This document shows positions 48,766 to 58,799 of a DNA stretch of 64,000 bases, piece after piece. Each line of letters starts with the position of its first letter. Position 1 is the first letter of the stretch. The position numbers and the translations under genes were made by a program. The notes beneath the pieces were generated by a model, which saw only the letters and a program-made list of their open reading frames with translations, ran no database searches and was not told where the DNA came from. Source of the stretch: Datisca glomerata (Eukaryota > Streptophyta > Magnoliopsida > Cucurbitales > Datiscaceae); assembly GCA_003255025.1 (NCBI GenBank), contig QANY01003944.1, positions 866,220 through 930,219 on the forward strand, written 5' to 3'.

Positions 48766-49104
48766 ATGGCGGACGAACAAGATCAAGATCGATTGCTGCC
48801 AATAGCGAATGTGGGTAGAATGATGAAGCAAATTCTCCCCCCAAGTGCAAAGGTTTCAAAGGATGCCAAACAAACAATGCAAGAATGTGCAACTGAATTC
48901 ATAAGTTTCATAACGGGAGAGGCTGCGGAGAAATGCCACAAGGAGAATCGAAAGACGTTAAATGGTGATGATATTTGTTGGGCTCTAAGTACATTAGGAC
49001 TTGATAACTATGCTGAGGTTACAACAAGGTACATGTATAAGTATAGGGAGGCTGAAAGAGAAAGAGCTAACCAAAATAAAGGTGGTGGTAGTAGCAATAA
49101 TTAG
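48766..49104 (+). CDS. Nuclear factor Y subunit B (NF-YB4/NF-YB5-like), 112 aa
   Basis: An intronless gene. The ATG at 48,766 starts [20 protein letters not shown]; an in-frame upstream ATG (48,625) lies before the TATA box and adds residues unlike the family, so it was rejected. The histone-fold domain (about 8-98) has the DNA-contacting [16 protein letters not shown], the [11 protein letters not shown] helix, [13 protein letters not shown] and the [21 protein letters not shown] block. NF-YB pairs with NF-YC in the cytoplasm, enters the nucleus and with NF-YA binds CCAAT boxes. The protein is short with a glycine/serine tail, like the NF-YB4/5 branch and unlike LEC1. The [14 protein letters not shown] end resembles Arabidopsis NF-YB4. 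The branch assignment is from memory. Confidence 0.92.
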   Translation: MADEQDQDRLLPIANVGRMMKQILPPSAKVSKDAKQTMQECATEFISFITGEAAEKCHKENRKTLNGDDICWALSTLGLDNYAEVTTRYMYKYREAERERANQNKGGGSSNN

Positions 49105-49611
49105 GGATCAAACCCTGAAAGCGGTGTGTGCCATATGTTATCCAAATGCACTCGGTCGCTCGATTTAAACGAGAGAGTATGTCAGTATTATTTATAAAAT
49201 ATGATTTTGTTTGAAGCGTTTTTATACATGATTTTGTTTTTGTTTGAAGGCGTTTATTCAAAGTAATTTGCCTTTGTAAGAAGTACTTGCGCTGAAGTAT
49301 CTTAAAATTCTAAAAGCATTAATTTTAGATTCCTTTAAATTAAGTAATTAAGGTCTTAGCTAAATGTTTATTGTGGCATATTTAACACAGTTTCTTCGTT
49401 TGGGGGGATTATATAGACTTCACACCCGAACTTGGGCTTCATTTAAAATTTTGTTCGTTAAAAACACGTTTAAACACACTGGATTAATCTCTTAAACAGA
49501 CAAATATAAATAAATATATACATATATATATAAATAAGCACTTAAACTCCTCAATTTCAGGTTTCTTTATTTTGCAAAAGATCAATAATAACTTTTTCGG
49601 GGGGGGGGGGG
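49105..49611. other. NF-YB 3' flank
   Basis: It presumably includes the 3' UTR. No other gene is seen. Confidence 0.5.
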
Positions 49612-49642
49612 NNNNNNNNNNNNNNNNNNNNNNNNNNNNNNN
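49612..49642. other. Assembly gap (31 N) with G-homopolymer edges
   Basis: Unknown bases flanked by G runs (49,599-49,611 and 49,643-49,650), the same artefact type as at 34,512. Confidence 0.95.
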
Positions 49643-50820
49643 GGGGGGGGTCTTTTATACTAAAATTAGGTATATATGATTAATTGTTCCATCCCATATA
49701 TCTGGTTCTTTCATTATTTTTTGTGATGAATTACATAAAGTTATAAAGTACAAGAGATAACTATTAATTTAATTATCACCTTGAACATTTATATATTTGA
49801 CTCATTAGAAAGATTTATGACGGAAAATGATTAATGATAAGCTTTTGCGGTTCACTGTGTCAAAAGTACATCCTGCACTCAAATGATAGCCAAACTGTTT
49901 CCTTTATATGGATTCTCTTCTTATCATCTTAGCAAACAAGCTATCTATTAATTGACCTCCTATAATACTTACGCATGTATCTATATAAGTAGTGAAATTA
50001 ACTCGCGACTGTTGAATTGAAGTGTTACTCACAGGTAGATCATTTGTATCGTACGTACATCGTTGAAAATGTAAATGGAACTAATTTAATTTAGTGACCA
50101 AGTTATAATTTGTGAAAGATACCACATCAAGACGGAGATAAACTTCTAATTCTTTGAACATTTTCTCAACCGGTTTTCGGTTAATAGTGTGTAGCCTTAT
50201 TAAGTTTTCTATAACCGTGATACGCATATGCTGTAACAAATTCAATATGGCATGTCAGAATCATGTTACATATATATGTATAATGTTACACTGGATCTTA
50301 ATAATAGCGATAGTTAGGATGAAGTATGTGACAAATAGTTTTTCATATAATTTACTGTTCTATTGGATACTATATCTAAGCCTAGCTAGCTACTACACAT
50401 TTTTTTGGCATAGGATCTTCCACTCTAGCATAGTAAGGAGGTAGGACAAGACTAAAAAGCTAGCTAACTGGGTTTTTAAGAAAGAAAGTCAAAATATTAA
50501 GATATATTTAGACAAAATATACTAGGTTTTGTAATGGTATCCAAACCCTAGAAAGAGGGAACCATTGTGAAATTTATTTAATTATATATAATGAAAGTTC
50601 AATCAACTATGAGGCATGCTACCTCTATTTTTTTTTACTATATTGCCAACAGATTCTCCTGTTGATTCTTCTCGTAAAAGACGACGTGTAAAACTTTACT
50701 TCACATTAAAAAAATCATAATCACTTTTTTTTTCATGGGTATGAGCTGATTTAGGGTTTCAACATGCAAAAACCTAGGGTTTCTCTCAGCTCTTCAGGGA
50801 CCACTTCTCAACTCTCTCTC

Positions 50821-50853
<33 letters not shown>

Positions 50854-51324
50854 AAATCTGTCTATCTCTCTTTAAGATCTGAAATAGGTAAGGGAGATCC
50901 TCCCACTTGGTTAATTTTTTTCTTAATTAAGAAGGAAATTGAAGTTAATATATTAGATGTGTGCATACCACACAGAGAGAGAGAAAGATTGAAATTGTCG
51001 AATGAGAAATCTCAAATCCATGAGAAACACCGCCATGATTTATTGAAGTTTAAGTTTGTTTCACGTCCTAACTGTTAACTAATTAACCATAAACAAATCA
51101 AGACTTTTAACTCAATTGATCATAACAACGTGATTCCTTTTTCTAATCTTCAAATTATGTGAGTATGGGAAGGGAACTAAATAAGATAATTATGGCAGTA
51201 CTGACAGTTTTCTTGGTATAATATGATTTCCTCAAAAAATTTCACTCCCACCCTTTTCATTGAATTACTGAAAAGTATATGTATATATATATATTATACT
51301 TTAATGTAAATATAAATATATTTT
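49643..51324. other. AT-rich intergenic with a CT tract
   Basis: No supported gene. A CT-rich microsatellite at 50,812-50,871 creates a leucine/serine-rich frame on the plus strand that is not a gene. Confidence 0.5.
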
Positions 51325-51600
51325 TTATATATGGGATTTCTTGATACAAATGATGTCAAATGAATGTTGCTTCCATGAGCTCCGACCACGGAATTGCGGT
51401 ATATCGAGCTTCATAATGTACTCAAACTGATCCATCAATGGCTTTATATCAGCAGGTGCAGGCAGGCCATAGAGCTTCGGGTGCAGCAAACTATGATTGT
51501 TCTAAGAAAACCAGCGACTTTTAGGAGAAAACTCCATGGGAAGGGGCAAAGTTCTCATGATATGTCTCCATGTGAGACCATGAAGAGTTCATTGTAAACA
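51325..51600 (-). pseudogene. Unidentified coding-like fragment
   Basis: On the minus strand an open segment reads NHSLLHPKLYGLPAPADIKP and then MDQFEYIMKLDIPQFRGRSS before a TAA at 51,325-51,327. It is preceded by a TTTTCTTAG acceptor-like site. Just upstream a second short frame starts MNSSWSHMETYHENF. Codon and residue composition look protein-like and the local GC is higher than the surroundings, but I do not recognise the family and no neighbouring exons were found. It may be a gene relic. Confidence 0.3.
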
Positions 51601-52906
51601 AAATGTAACTCTCTCATGGAAAGTTTCAGTCTTCCTATAAGATCTATTAAGTTAGAGAATCAGAATACTATCAAATGTTTTTTCAACAAGATCAGTAACC
51701 TTCTTTTTTGCCTTAAGTTTTTATTGTCAAACACCATAAAATTATGTGCTCAGCTAAGAAACAATTTCAATTACTTGAAAGAAAGTAAACAAATTTAAAC
51801 TATCACTCAATAATAATAATGTCTATTTTTCAGAACAGAAAATTGAGATCGCGCAAAAACAAAAAATTGTTAGGGTGTTTTCCATTTGGATCATAAAAAA
51901 TAAAGGTAATGGTATAGAAACGTGATCCCTCATGTTACTAAGAACATGAGAGCATTCTGAATCCGTTTTCGTAAATATTTCAATGTAAAAAGAAAAGAAA
52001 ACGAATTTGCTGTGTAGACTTATATTATATTTACATCATCCTCCATCCACATTGTTGTTTTTTTGTTGTTGTTTTTTATTTCGAAGTAAAAAGGTATTTA
52101 AAGTGGATTAAAGAAAAAGTAGCAGTTTTTTAAGTTAATGAATCGAGTCATTGTTCGTAAGCCAATCTCATATTTTAATAAAGTAGTTTAATGAACATAT
52201 TTTATGCATCTGAACTGATTGAATAGACTTTAATTAATCAAAGTTTGATGGTGTTTCCGATTTCTCAGTGCTTAGACTTCACAGATTACAATTGCTTGAT
52301 TATTATACTCATCAAGCATTCTTAATTAAAGATAGTAAAATGAGTTTCAAGTCGTACAACCCATGTTATGTAATCATATTTGGAAAATAATCCCCATATT
52401 TTGTAATTCTAGCATTGAATAAAAAAATGTATTGACAGAAATTCAAAATCATTTACTTAATTATTGTTTCCTTTAAATGGAAATAAGGCAAAGGAAATTA
52501 AAAAAAAAAGGTTAGGAAATCCAGATTGAGAACTCAAAAAAAAACTCATCGTTATGATTCAGTCGAGGCCTAATACGTAGAGAGCAAAACATGAAGATAA
52601 TCAACTAGTAAGATAGTTGTCTCTCTTTCTTTTTGGCGCAAAACAGACACTATTATCATGTGGGTTGGAGACTAAACTCTTAGACATGAGGTTAGATTTT
52701 ACCACTTCACCGACTGCTTCGTCAAGATCATAAATCTCGTTGTTAAAGTTTCCAACTCATCTTCCTAAAATACATGAGATTACAAAAATGTTTCCTAACA
52801 AATAATTTGGTGAAGTTATCATAGTGCTCAACCAGCCATTTAAAATTAAAAGAATTATATCTAGCACATCGAGTAAAAAATCAAGTATTTTCAGAAATTT
52901 TAAAAG
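51601..52906. other. AT-rich intergenic, nothing supported
   Basis: No domains, repeats or RNA genes noticed. Confidence 0.5.
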
Positions 52907-55305
52907 TCAAGTAATTCTATCAACATAAGCTTCAACAAATCCCCAGCCATCATCAATATCAGGTCCCACCCAATAACCAGCTATTACCAATATGTTAGTA
53001 CAACAACTAACATTTGAACAAGATGAATCAATTTCCAAATGTTGTCTTGAAGATGCCACAAAACGATAACTGATCAAGTGACCAAATATGCCTTTATTTG
53101 CGCTGCAGGGCATCATAAGATTTGGTGCTGCAAATGCAAGTCAGTTTGTCAGCCTAAACCAGAAAGCATACAGAGTTTGTGTTTCCAGTCACCCATTACA
53201 ACGAAGATTAAGGATTTTTACCATTTCTTCAAATCATTCTTTGTTTAGGGTCAATATCAAGATCAAAGGAACAGTACAGTAATAATGTCATTTACAGGAG
53301 AGGTGAAGCTAAAAGAGCACATGAACCTCGGCATGTCAGTATTAATCCTTTTTAGCTTTTGCTTCATGTCCTGTACTTTTTACTTCATTGTTCTTTTAAA
53401 ACAGACATACTTGGTAGAGAAAAAGGCATATAATACACCGTCTAGTACCAACATGAATGTATAAGCAGATATCTACTCATTCTTCAGAATTGAGTCTACA
53501 GTAACTGCATTTGCAAGTATACCAACATGAATGTATAAGCAGATATCTGTTGCACATTTGACGTTTCTAATGTATCTGACATTGTTATTTTATTGAGGAG
53601 AAATGGTAAATAGAAAAAAGAAAGTCTCAGAGCCCAATTTATGTGATGGTATGCAGTTTTTACAGGTTTCTAAGTCATAGTGATTCTGTCACTCAGTCTC
53701 ATATTTAACCTTGATGTGCATTTTGTAAATTAGATTTTACATCTTAAGAATCCTAAAGGGAAAAGTTTTAACAAAAAACGGAAACATTTAGCGTTGGCAT
53801 ACATGGACTTGAAAGTCTATATACCGAGCCTGTTTTATGCCAAGAACATAAAAAAGAAAAAGAAAAAGAAACCCCTACGACTTAGATTCTTGAGGCCCCA
53901 AAAATGCAACATAATTCATCAATGCTTATGGCAATTCTTCTCAAGTTTTATTCTACATATTAGCCACGTTACCTCCTTTTACAATAGATAGACCTCAAAC
54001 ATTACCTCCTGAATAATGCCAAGAACATAAAAAAGAAAAAGAAAAAGAAAACCCTATGACTTGGATTCTTGAGGCCCCAAAAATGCAACATAATAAATCA
54101 ACGCATATGGCAATTCTTCTCAAGTTTTATTCTACATATTAGCCCACGTTACCTCCTTTTACAATAGATAGACCTCAAACAAGCAATGTCTTAACGGATG
54201 GCAGTTTGACTTTATTTTACTCATGGAACATTTATTTCAAAAGATACTTAATATAGATATATCATCTTTTCCAAATAGATTAAATAAGTCAATTTCATGG
54301 GAAAAAAGTTGTCTGGTTGGCTTGAGTTTTATGGATAAAACCGATTCTTAAAACAAGGTCCTCACTCTTCAGGCTTCATAGAGTTGAATAAATAGTAATT
54401 TAGTAAAGAAATTGATAATGGAAAAACCTGTTTTCATGAAGGCTTTAATTGAAAGAGTGCCCATATTCGGTATCCTCAAATGTAACTCCTGACACAAGTT
54501 CAAACTAAAATAAGAAAATTATACACTGAAAGTGATAAAAAAGGAAGTTTAACAAGCCACCAAAACATTAAGTATATGTTGATATACTCTACCAGAAGTT
54601 CTGAAAAACGTTACTATTACTTTCAAACTTCCAAGAGAATGTCAATAGGTTGTTAGGCATCTCTCAGATCAATAAGGATTGCTACCAAACGAACTTTCCA
54701 TGATAACGGAAATTCAAATTATCTGTTAACAAAAATATTCAGCATCTTATACTTACTTTCCTTTTGCTCCATATTCTTACTTTCAACAAGAACTAACTTA
54801 GGAAAAAGAGTTAAAATTAGTACTTATTGTTTATTCCAAACAGCACCCAACATACAGTTTTCATCTTCTCTGCATCTCATCATTCTTCTCCTTCTTTTTC
54901 CCCGTGCTATACAATAGCAACCAAAAACGCAAGAAAAAAATATTAATTTCAAACCCTAACTGATGAGCTCTTAATCAGTCGGCCAGAATTGAATACCAAT
55001 AACAAAGAAATGAAAGAAAAACTTCTTATTTGTGCTCTTTCAAGAAACTAGAAGGTTCTATGAATGACTAAATAGAGCGTATAACTTTGTTTGTAGTTCG
55101 TCATCATTCATCGGTGCCTAACGAAGACTTGGTGAACCTTTTTCCCTGACATTATCTCCGCAACCAAACAGGGGACAAATGAAGAATTCGAAAGAGGGTT
55201 TTCTGAGAGCTCCAGGAAACAAATATAATAAAAAGGAGGATTTACCTTGTGTAAGCTTAGTGGGATAGACAGAGGCAAGTAGAAGCTAGAAACTAAGCCC
55301 GCCAT
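52907..55305 (-). CDS. Possible unidentified multi-exon gene (two exon candidates)
   Basis: First candidate exon: 55,305-55,246, MAGLVSSFYLPLSIPLSLHK followed by a good GTAAAT donor; it resembles an organelle-targeting N-terminus. Last candidate exon: about 53,130-52,907, after a CATTTGCAG acceptor, reading APNLMMPCSANKGIFGHLIS, then IDSSC and a conserved-looking end GYWVGPDIDDGWGFVEAYVD before the stop. The acceptor needs one base from the preceding exon, while the first donor is phase 0, so at least one middle exon is missing or the model is wrong. I do not recognise the family. The intron would contain the 179-bp tandem duplication at 53,838-54,190. Confidence 0.35.
53838..54190. repeat. 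179-bp direct tandem duplication
   Basis: Two adjacent copies start TGCCAAGAACATAAAAAAG at 53,838 and 54,017 and remain nearly identical through ATAGATAGACCTCAAAC. Differences are a few substitutions and one-base indels, so the duplication is fairly recent. It is not coding. Confidence 0.9.
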
Positions 55306-55759
55306 TGTTTTGCTTCAAATTCGACCTCTTCGTACGCTGTTGCTTTCCCGGTTATTGTAGAAGCAACAACGCAGGTTTAGTGCCAAAAACTAAAAGCGCC
55401 AGCGGTTCTTTCCTCTCATTTTTATTCTCTTTTTCGGTTTTTTTTTTAAATTTTAATTTTCTCTTCTATACAAATAAAATATGAAACAAAAACATAAATG
55501 TTTAAATTTAAATGTGAATTATTATTTTTTTTGCTCACAGTCATTTATATATGTCTTTCGCGTAATAATGTGTGTGAGAATCTATTGTAAAAAAAACTTA
55601 CTTTAAAATATAATAGTTTCATTGAAACTATAGATATTAACTTTATAATACTTGTTATTTAAAATGAACTACTTATAAAAATAGTCATCGAAATTTAGTT
55701 TTCAATGTTTTAGTTAAAAATTATTCATAATAATTATTTCATATACATCTTTTTACAAT
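55306..55759. other. AT-rich spacer
   Basis: It would be the promoter side of the candidate gene ending at 55,305. No other feature seen. Confidence 0.45.
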
Positions 55760-55980
55760 TGTTGACGGCTAAATCTCGGAGGCAAGATGAAGTCAGTAAT
55801 GTGTCTACTCTATTTCTCTCTCAACACATGCAATGAGGGAATGTAAAGTAGGAGACCAATATGTGAGGGGGTGGTCTCCTTTTTACACGTTTGAAGCTTA
55901 AGTCAGTAAGGGGAAGAGGAGAGTAAAGTAAAGAATTAGTTGGAAGTTATTGCGTACCTCTTAAGGTGCATTTACTAGGG

Positions 55981-56030
55981 TATTTATAGTAGGGCATGGC
56001 CTTAAGGTGCATTTATTAGGGTATTTATAG
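55981..56030 (-). promoter_or_regulatory. Duplicated TATA box (41-bp direct repeat)
   Basis: The minus strand reads CTATAAATA at 55,989-55,981 and again at 56,030-56,022. Each lies in a 41-bp direct repeat (55,961-56,001 and 56,002-56,042) that also carries the TTAAGGTGCATTTA word. This fits an LTR promoter whose core was duplicated. Confidence 0.6.
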
Positions 56031-57050
56031 TTGGGTCTGGCCTTAAGGCTGGGTTGATCTCCATACATTAGCATGTCTCTCCTCAAATGGGCTGCCTCCT
56101 TGAACCAAACCCCAACTTCAGGCTTCTCTAATTGGATTGGTGGGGTATGATGTAACAGATGATGACCTTGGGTGTCAAGACAGCCTGTCTTCATATCCCA
56201 CAATGTACTTTCTCAGCCTTTATTGGTATGGCCGTATTAAATGCTCATGATGACACCCTGCTGGGGTGCAGGTTGACTGATTCATTGGGTAGTGGGTTTC
56301 ATGCTTTTTCTCATACCCTCATCTCTAATTGGCCAATGTGTATTAAATGTATACGATGATACTCTGCGAGCTTCTACCCTGACCCAGGCGCCCTATTTGA
56401 ATTGAGGCGTGAGATTTCCCGCCCTGAAGTCCTTCTCCAAGCGAGAAACTATTTTTGTTGGGACTTAGTCAAAACACAAGCTGACTCACACGAGCCCCAT
56501 CTACGACCCTCAAGTGTCCTAGGACGCTTGGCCTCGGGGAGGGTAAACTCCTCAGAAGCGCTAGGCCCCAGGGTGGGCAGTCTTCCCTAAGGGCAAGGCC
56601 CCGGGGTTAATGAGCTTCCTCGAGATCGGGCCTTCCCCTAGGCCTAGGCTTCGGGGTTGATTATATTTCCCGAGGCTTGACCACGGGGTTGATAATCTCT
56701 GTGACACGTTAAGCACTTGTTCAAGAGTGTGAAGGGTCTTAGCCGCATTAATGTGTCCTTGAAGGTCTTTTGTACATGCCAATGGGTATAACAGTTGCCC
56801 CCCCAGCTTCCAAATATGAAGTGTGTTGAAGACTTTGGAAGTTGTCATGAGTAAACTTGTGTTGACTCTCTTTTTGCTAGTTGTGAGATTTGGCGAGTTT
56901 ATTCCCTTTTTTAGCAAGAGTTTTTTTAGAGGGTTCTCTATTTGGTGTGAGATGTAGTTGGAGTTCGAGTTAAAGCTGAATACACAGTCATTTTTACTTT
57001 ATGTTGAATAGCACAAAATAAGTAGGGTTTTGTTGGGTTATAGCCAAGCT

Positions 57051-57430
57051 CCATACTTTGAGTTCACTTCGACGGGGTGTCAAAGAGCTCGAAGTAAGTA
57101 GGGTTGCTAGGTTGCAGCCGAGGCGAGTCGCTGGGGTGCGACTTCCGTTGATTGTCGTGGGGTTCGACTGAATTCCATACTTTGAGTTCACTTCGATTAG
57201 GTGTTAAGGACCTAAACTAAGTAGTGTTGCTAGGTTACAGTCGAGGCGAGTCACTAGGGTGTAACTTTTGTTAATTGTTGTGGGGTTCGGTCGAGGTTCA
57301 TACTTTGAGTTCACTTCGATTGAGTGTCAAAGAGCCTAAAGTAAGTAGAGCTACTAGGTCCAACCGAGGCGAACCACTAAGGTGCCACTTCTTCCAATTG
57401 TCATGGGGTTTGGCCGACCTCCATACTTTT
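57051..57430. repeat. 123-bp tandem repeat array, about 3 copies
   Basis: CATACTTTGAGTTCACTTCGA recurs with units starting at 57,051, 57,175 and 57,298, and a degenerate fourth start at 57,421. Units share the GTAAGTAG and GGCGAGTC words. The open frames across it are by-products. Confidence 0.88.
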
Positions 57431-57638
57431 AGTAATTTGGTGGCTTCAAGGAGGAATGGACCTGGAGTATTTTTAGTTGACTTAGGTGAGAGTGAGGTTG
57501 GGTTACTTCTTAGGAGAAGTTCAGCTTGGTATTACCTCAGATGGCTTTCAGCAAGGTTGACCTTCGAATAACCTCAAGTGACTTAGATAAGAGTGAGTCG
57601 ACGACTTCTTCATGAGGGTGACTTTGGGGTCACCTTGG

Positions 57639-58790
57639 ATGTAACGCCCTAATTTTTTAGAGTTAAACATGCATGTAATTTCACTTATTCAAAAATCTTT
57701 GATTCAATTGAAACTCTAATTGGAGAAAATTCTTAAATTGAAAAACCTGATTTTGCCCTAATTTTAATATTGAATAGCAGAAGCTTAAAATTTTTAAGAG
57801 AATATCTACTCAATAAACTGGAATAAATGATTTATTAATCTATAATAAAGTTGATTACGAAAATTCATAAAATATGAACATATTATCGAAGATTAAAACA
57901 TGAAAATTCATAAATTCATGAATTAATTGTAATTAAATTGAAATCTATTTTTGATGTCATATAATCATGGTTAGTGAAAATCTCCTAGTTTCATTGACTA
58001 GGTTGTCTCTCACTCCTACTGTTCGTCATCACCTGTAACATATTCATCAATGGGGGGTGAGTATTAAAAAAATACTTTGTAAGTAAACCCACATACTAAT
58101 AAACTTCACATGATATATCTATAAACATATAACTCATGCAACTTTAATTTAACACATTCACTTGATTATTAAATAACATAAAGTACTTGTAATTAACATA
58201 ATTGATTTCATGACTAACATATAACTTGATCATCATTCGACTAGGCATATCCCCCGATTAACAACCTAACCAGAATTATTTCACACTTGAACTTGAACTT
58301 GTAACATGAACGTGAACATGACGGATTGGGCGTCCTGAACTTAACGTCACTTAAAATTATCTGAATCTTAAGGACCCTAACATGAACATGTTGACACCTA
58401 ACTGTGAAGCTGATAACATGACGTGAATAGTGTGGTTACTTGATAACCAAGGGACATGAATAAGTCTACCTCTTATTTACTTATCACTTTACTTGAGTTA
58501 AGATTCATAATTCACATTATCACATATACATGAGGAAACATATAACTTGTTTATGAACATAAATGATATATCTATTACTTCCATAACTCAAAATATAATC
58601 GTACATAACATGTTCTTTCAATTTTATCGTGATATGAAAAAATAAATAAACCAATTGATCATAAGATTGAGCAACCTAAAGAAATAATAAAAATAATTTT
58701 AAGTTATATATGCTACACTTATAACATATGAAACCAAATTACTATGTAAATCTACTTACTTGTGAATTAAATTCAGCAACTAATGACTTG
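57639..58790 (-). repeat. Probable gypsy 3' LTR (left end of the element)
   Basis: It starts TGTAACGCCCTAATTTTTTA, a terminal sequence common in plant gypsy LTRs, directly beside the integrase end. It contains GGGGGGTGAGTATTAAAA and GTAAGTAAACCC words. The inner boundary near 58,780 is approximate and no second LTR is in the window. Confidence 0.45.
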
Positions 58791-58799
58791 AAATCCAAG

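Larger units (their letters stand above)
55760..57638 (-). mobile_element. LTR-like retroelement sequence, lineage unknown
   Basis: It starts TGTTGACGGC at 55,760, which looks like the end of an LTR read on the minus strand. It holds minus-strand TATA boxes, GC-rich short repeats around CCCCGGGGTT (56,390-56,700) and a 123-bp tandem array (57,051-57,430). Composition differs clearly from the AT-rich host sequence. No reverse transcriptase is present. The right end is hidden by the neighbouring gypsy sequence. It is called by composition and repeats only. Confidence 0.45.

Noticed and set aside
50764..51078. 104-codon plus-strand frame
   Set aside because: It is built on a CT microsatellite and has no domain.
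57275..57571. 98-codon plus-strand frame
   Set aside because: It runs through the 123-bp tandem array and has no recognisable domain.
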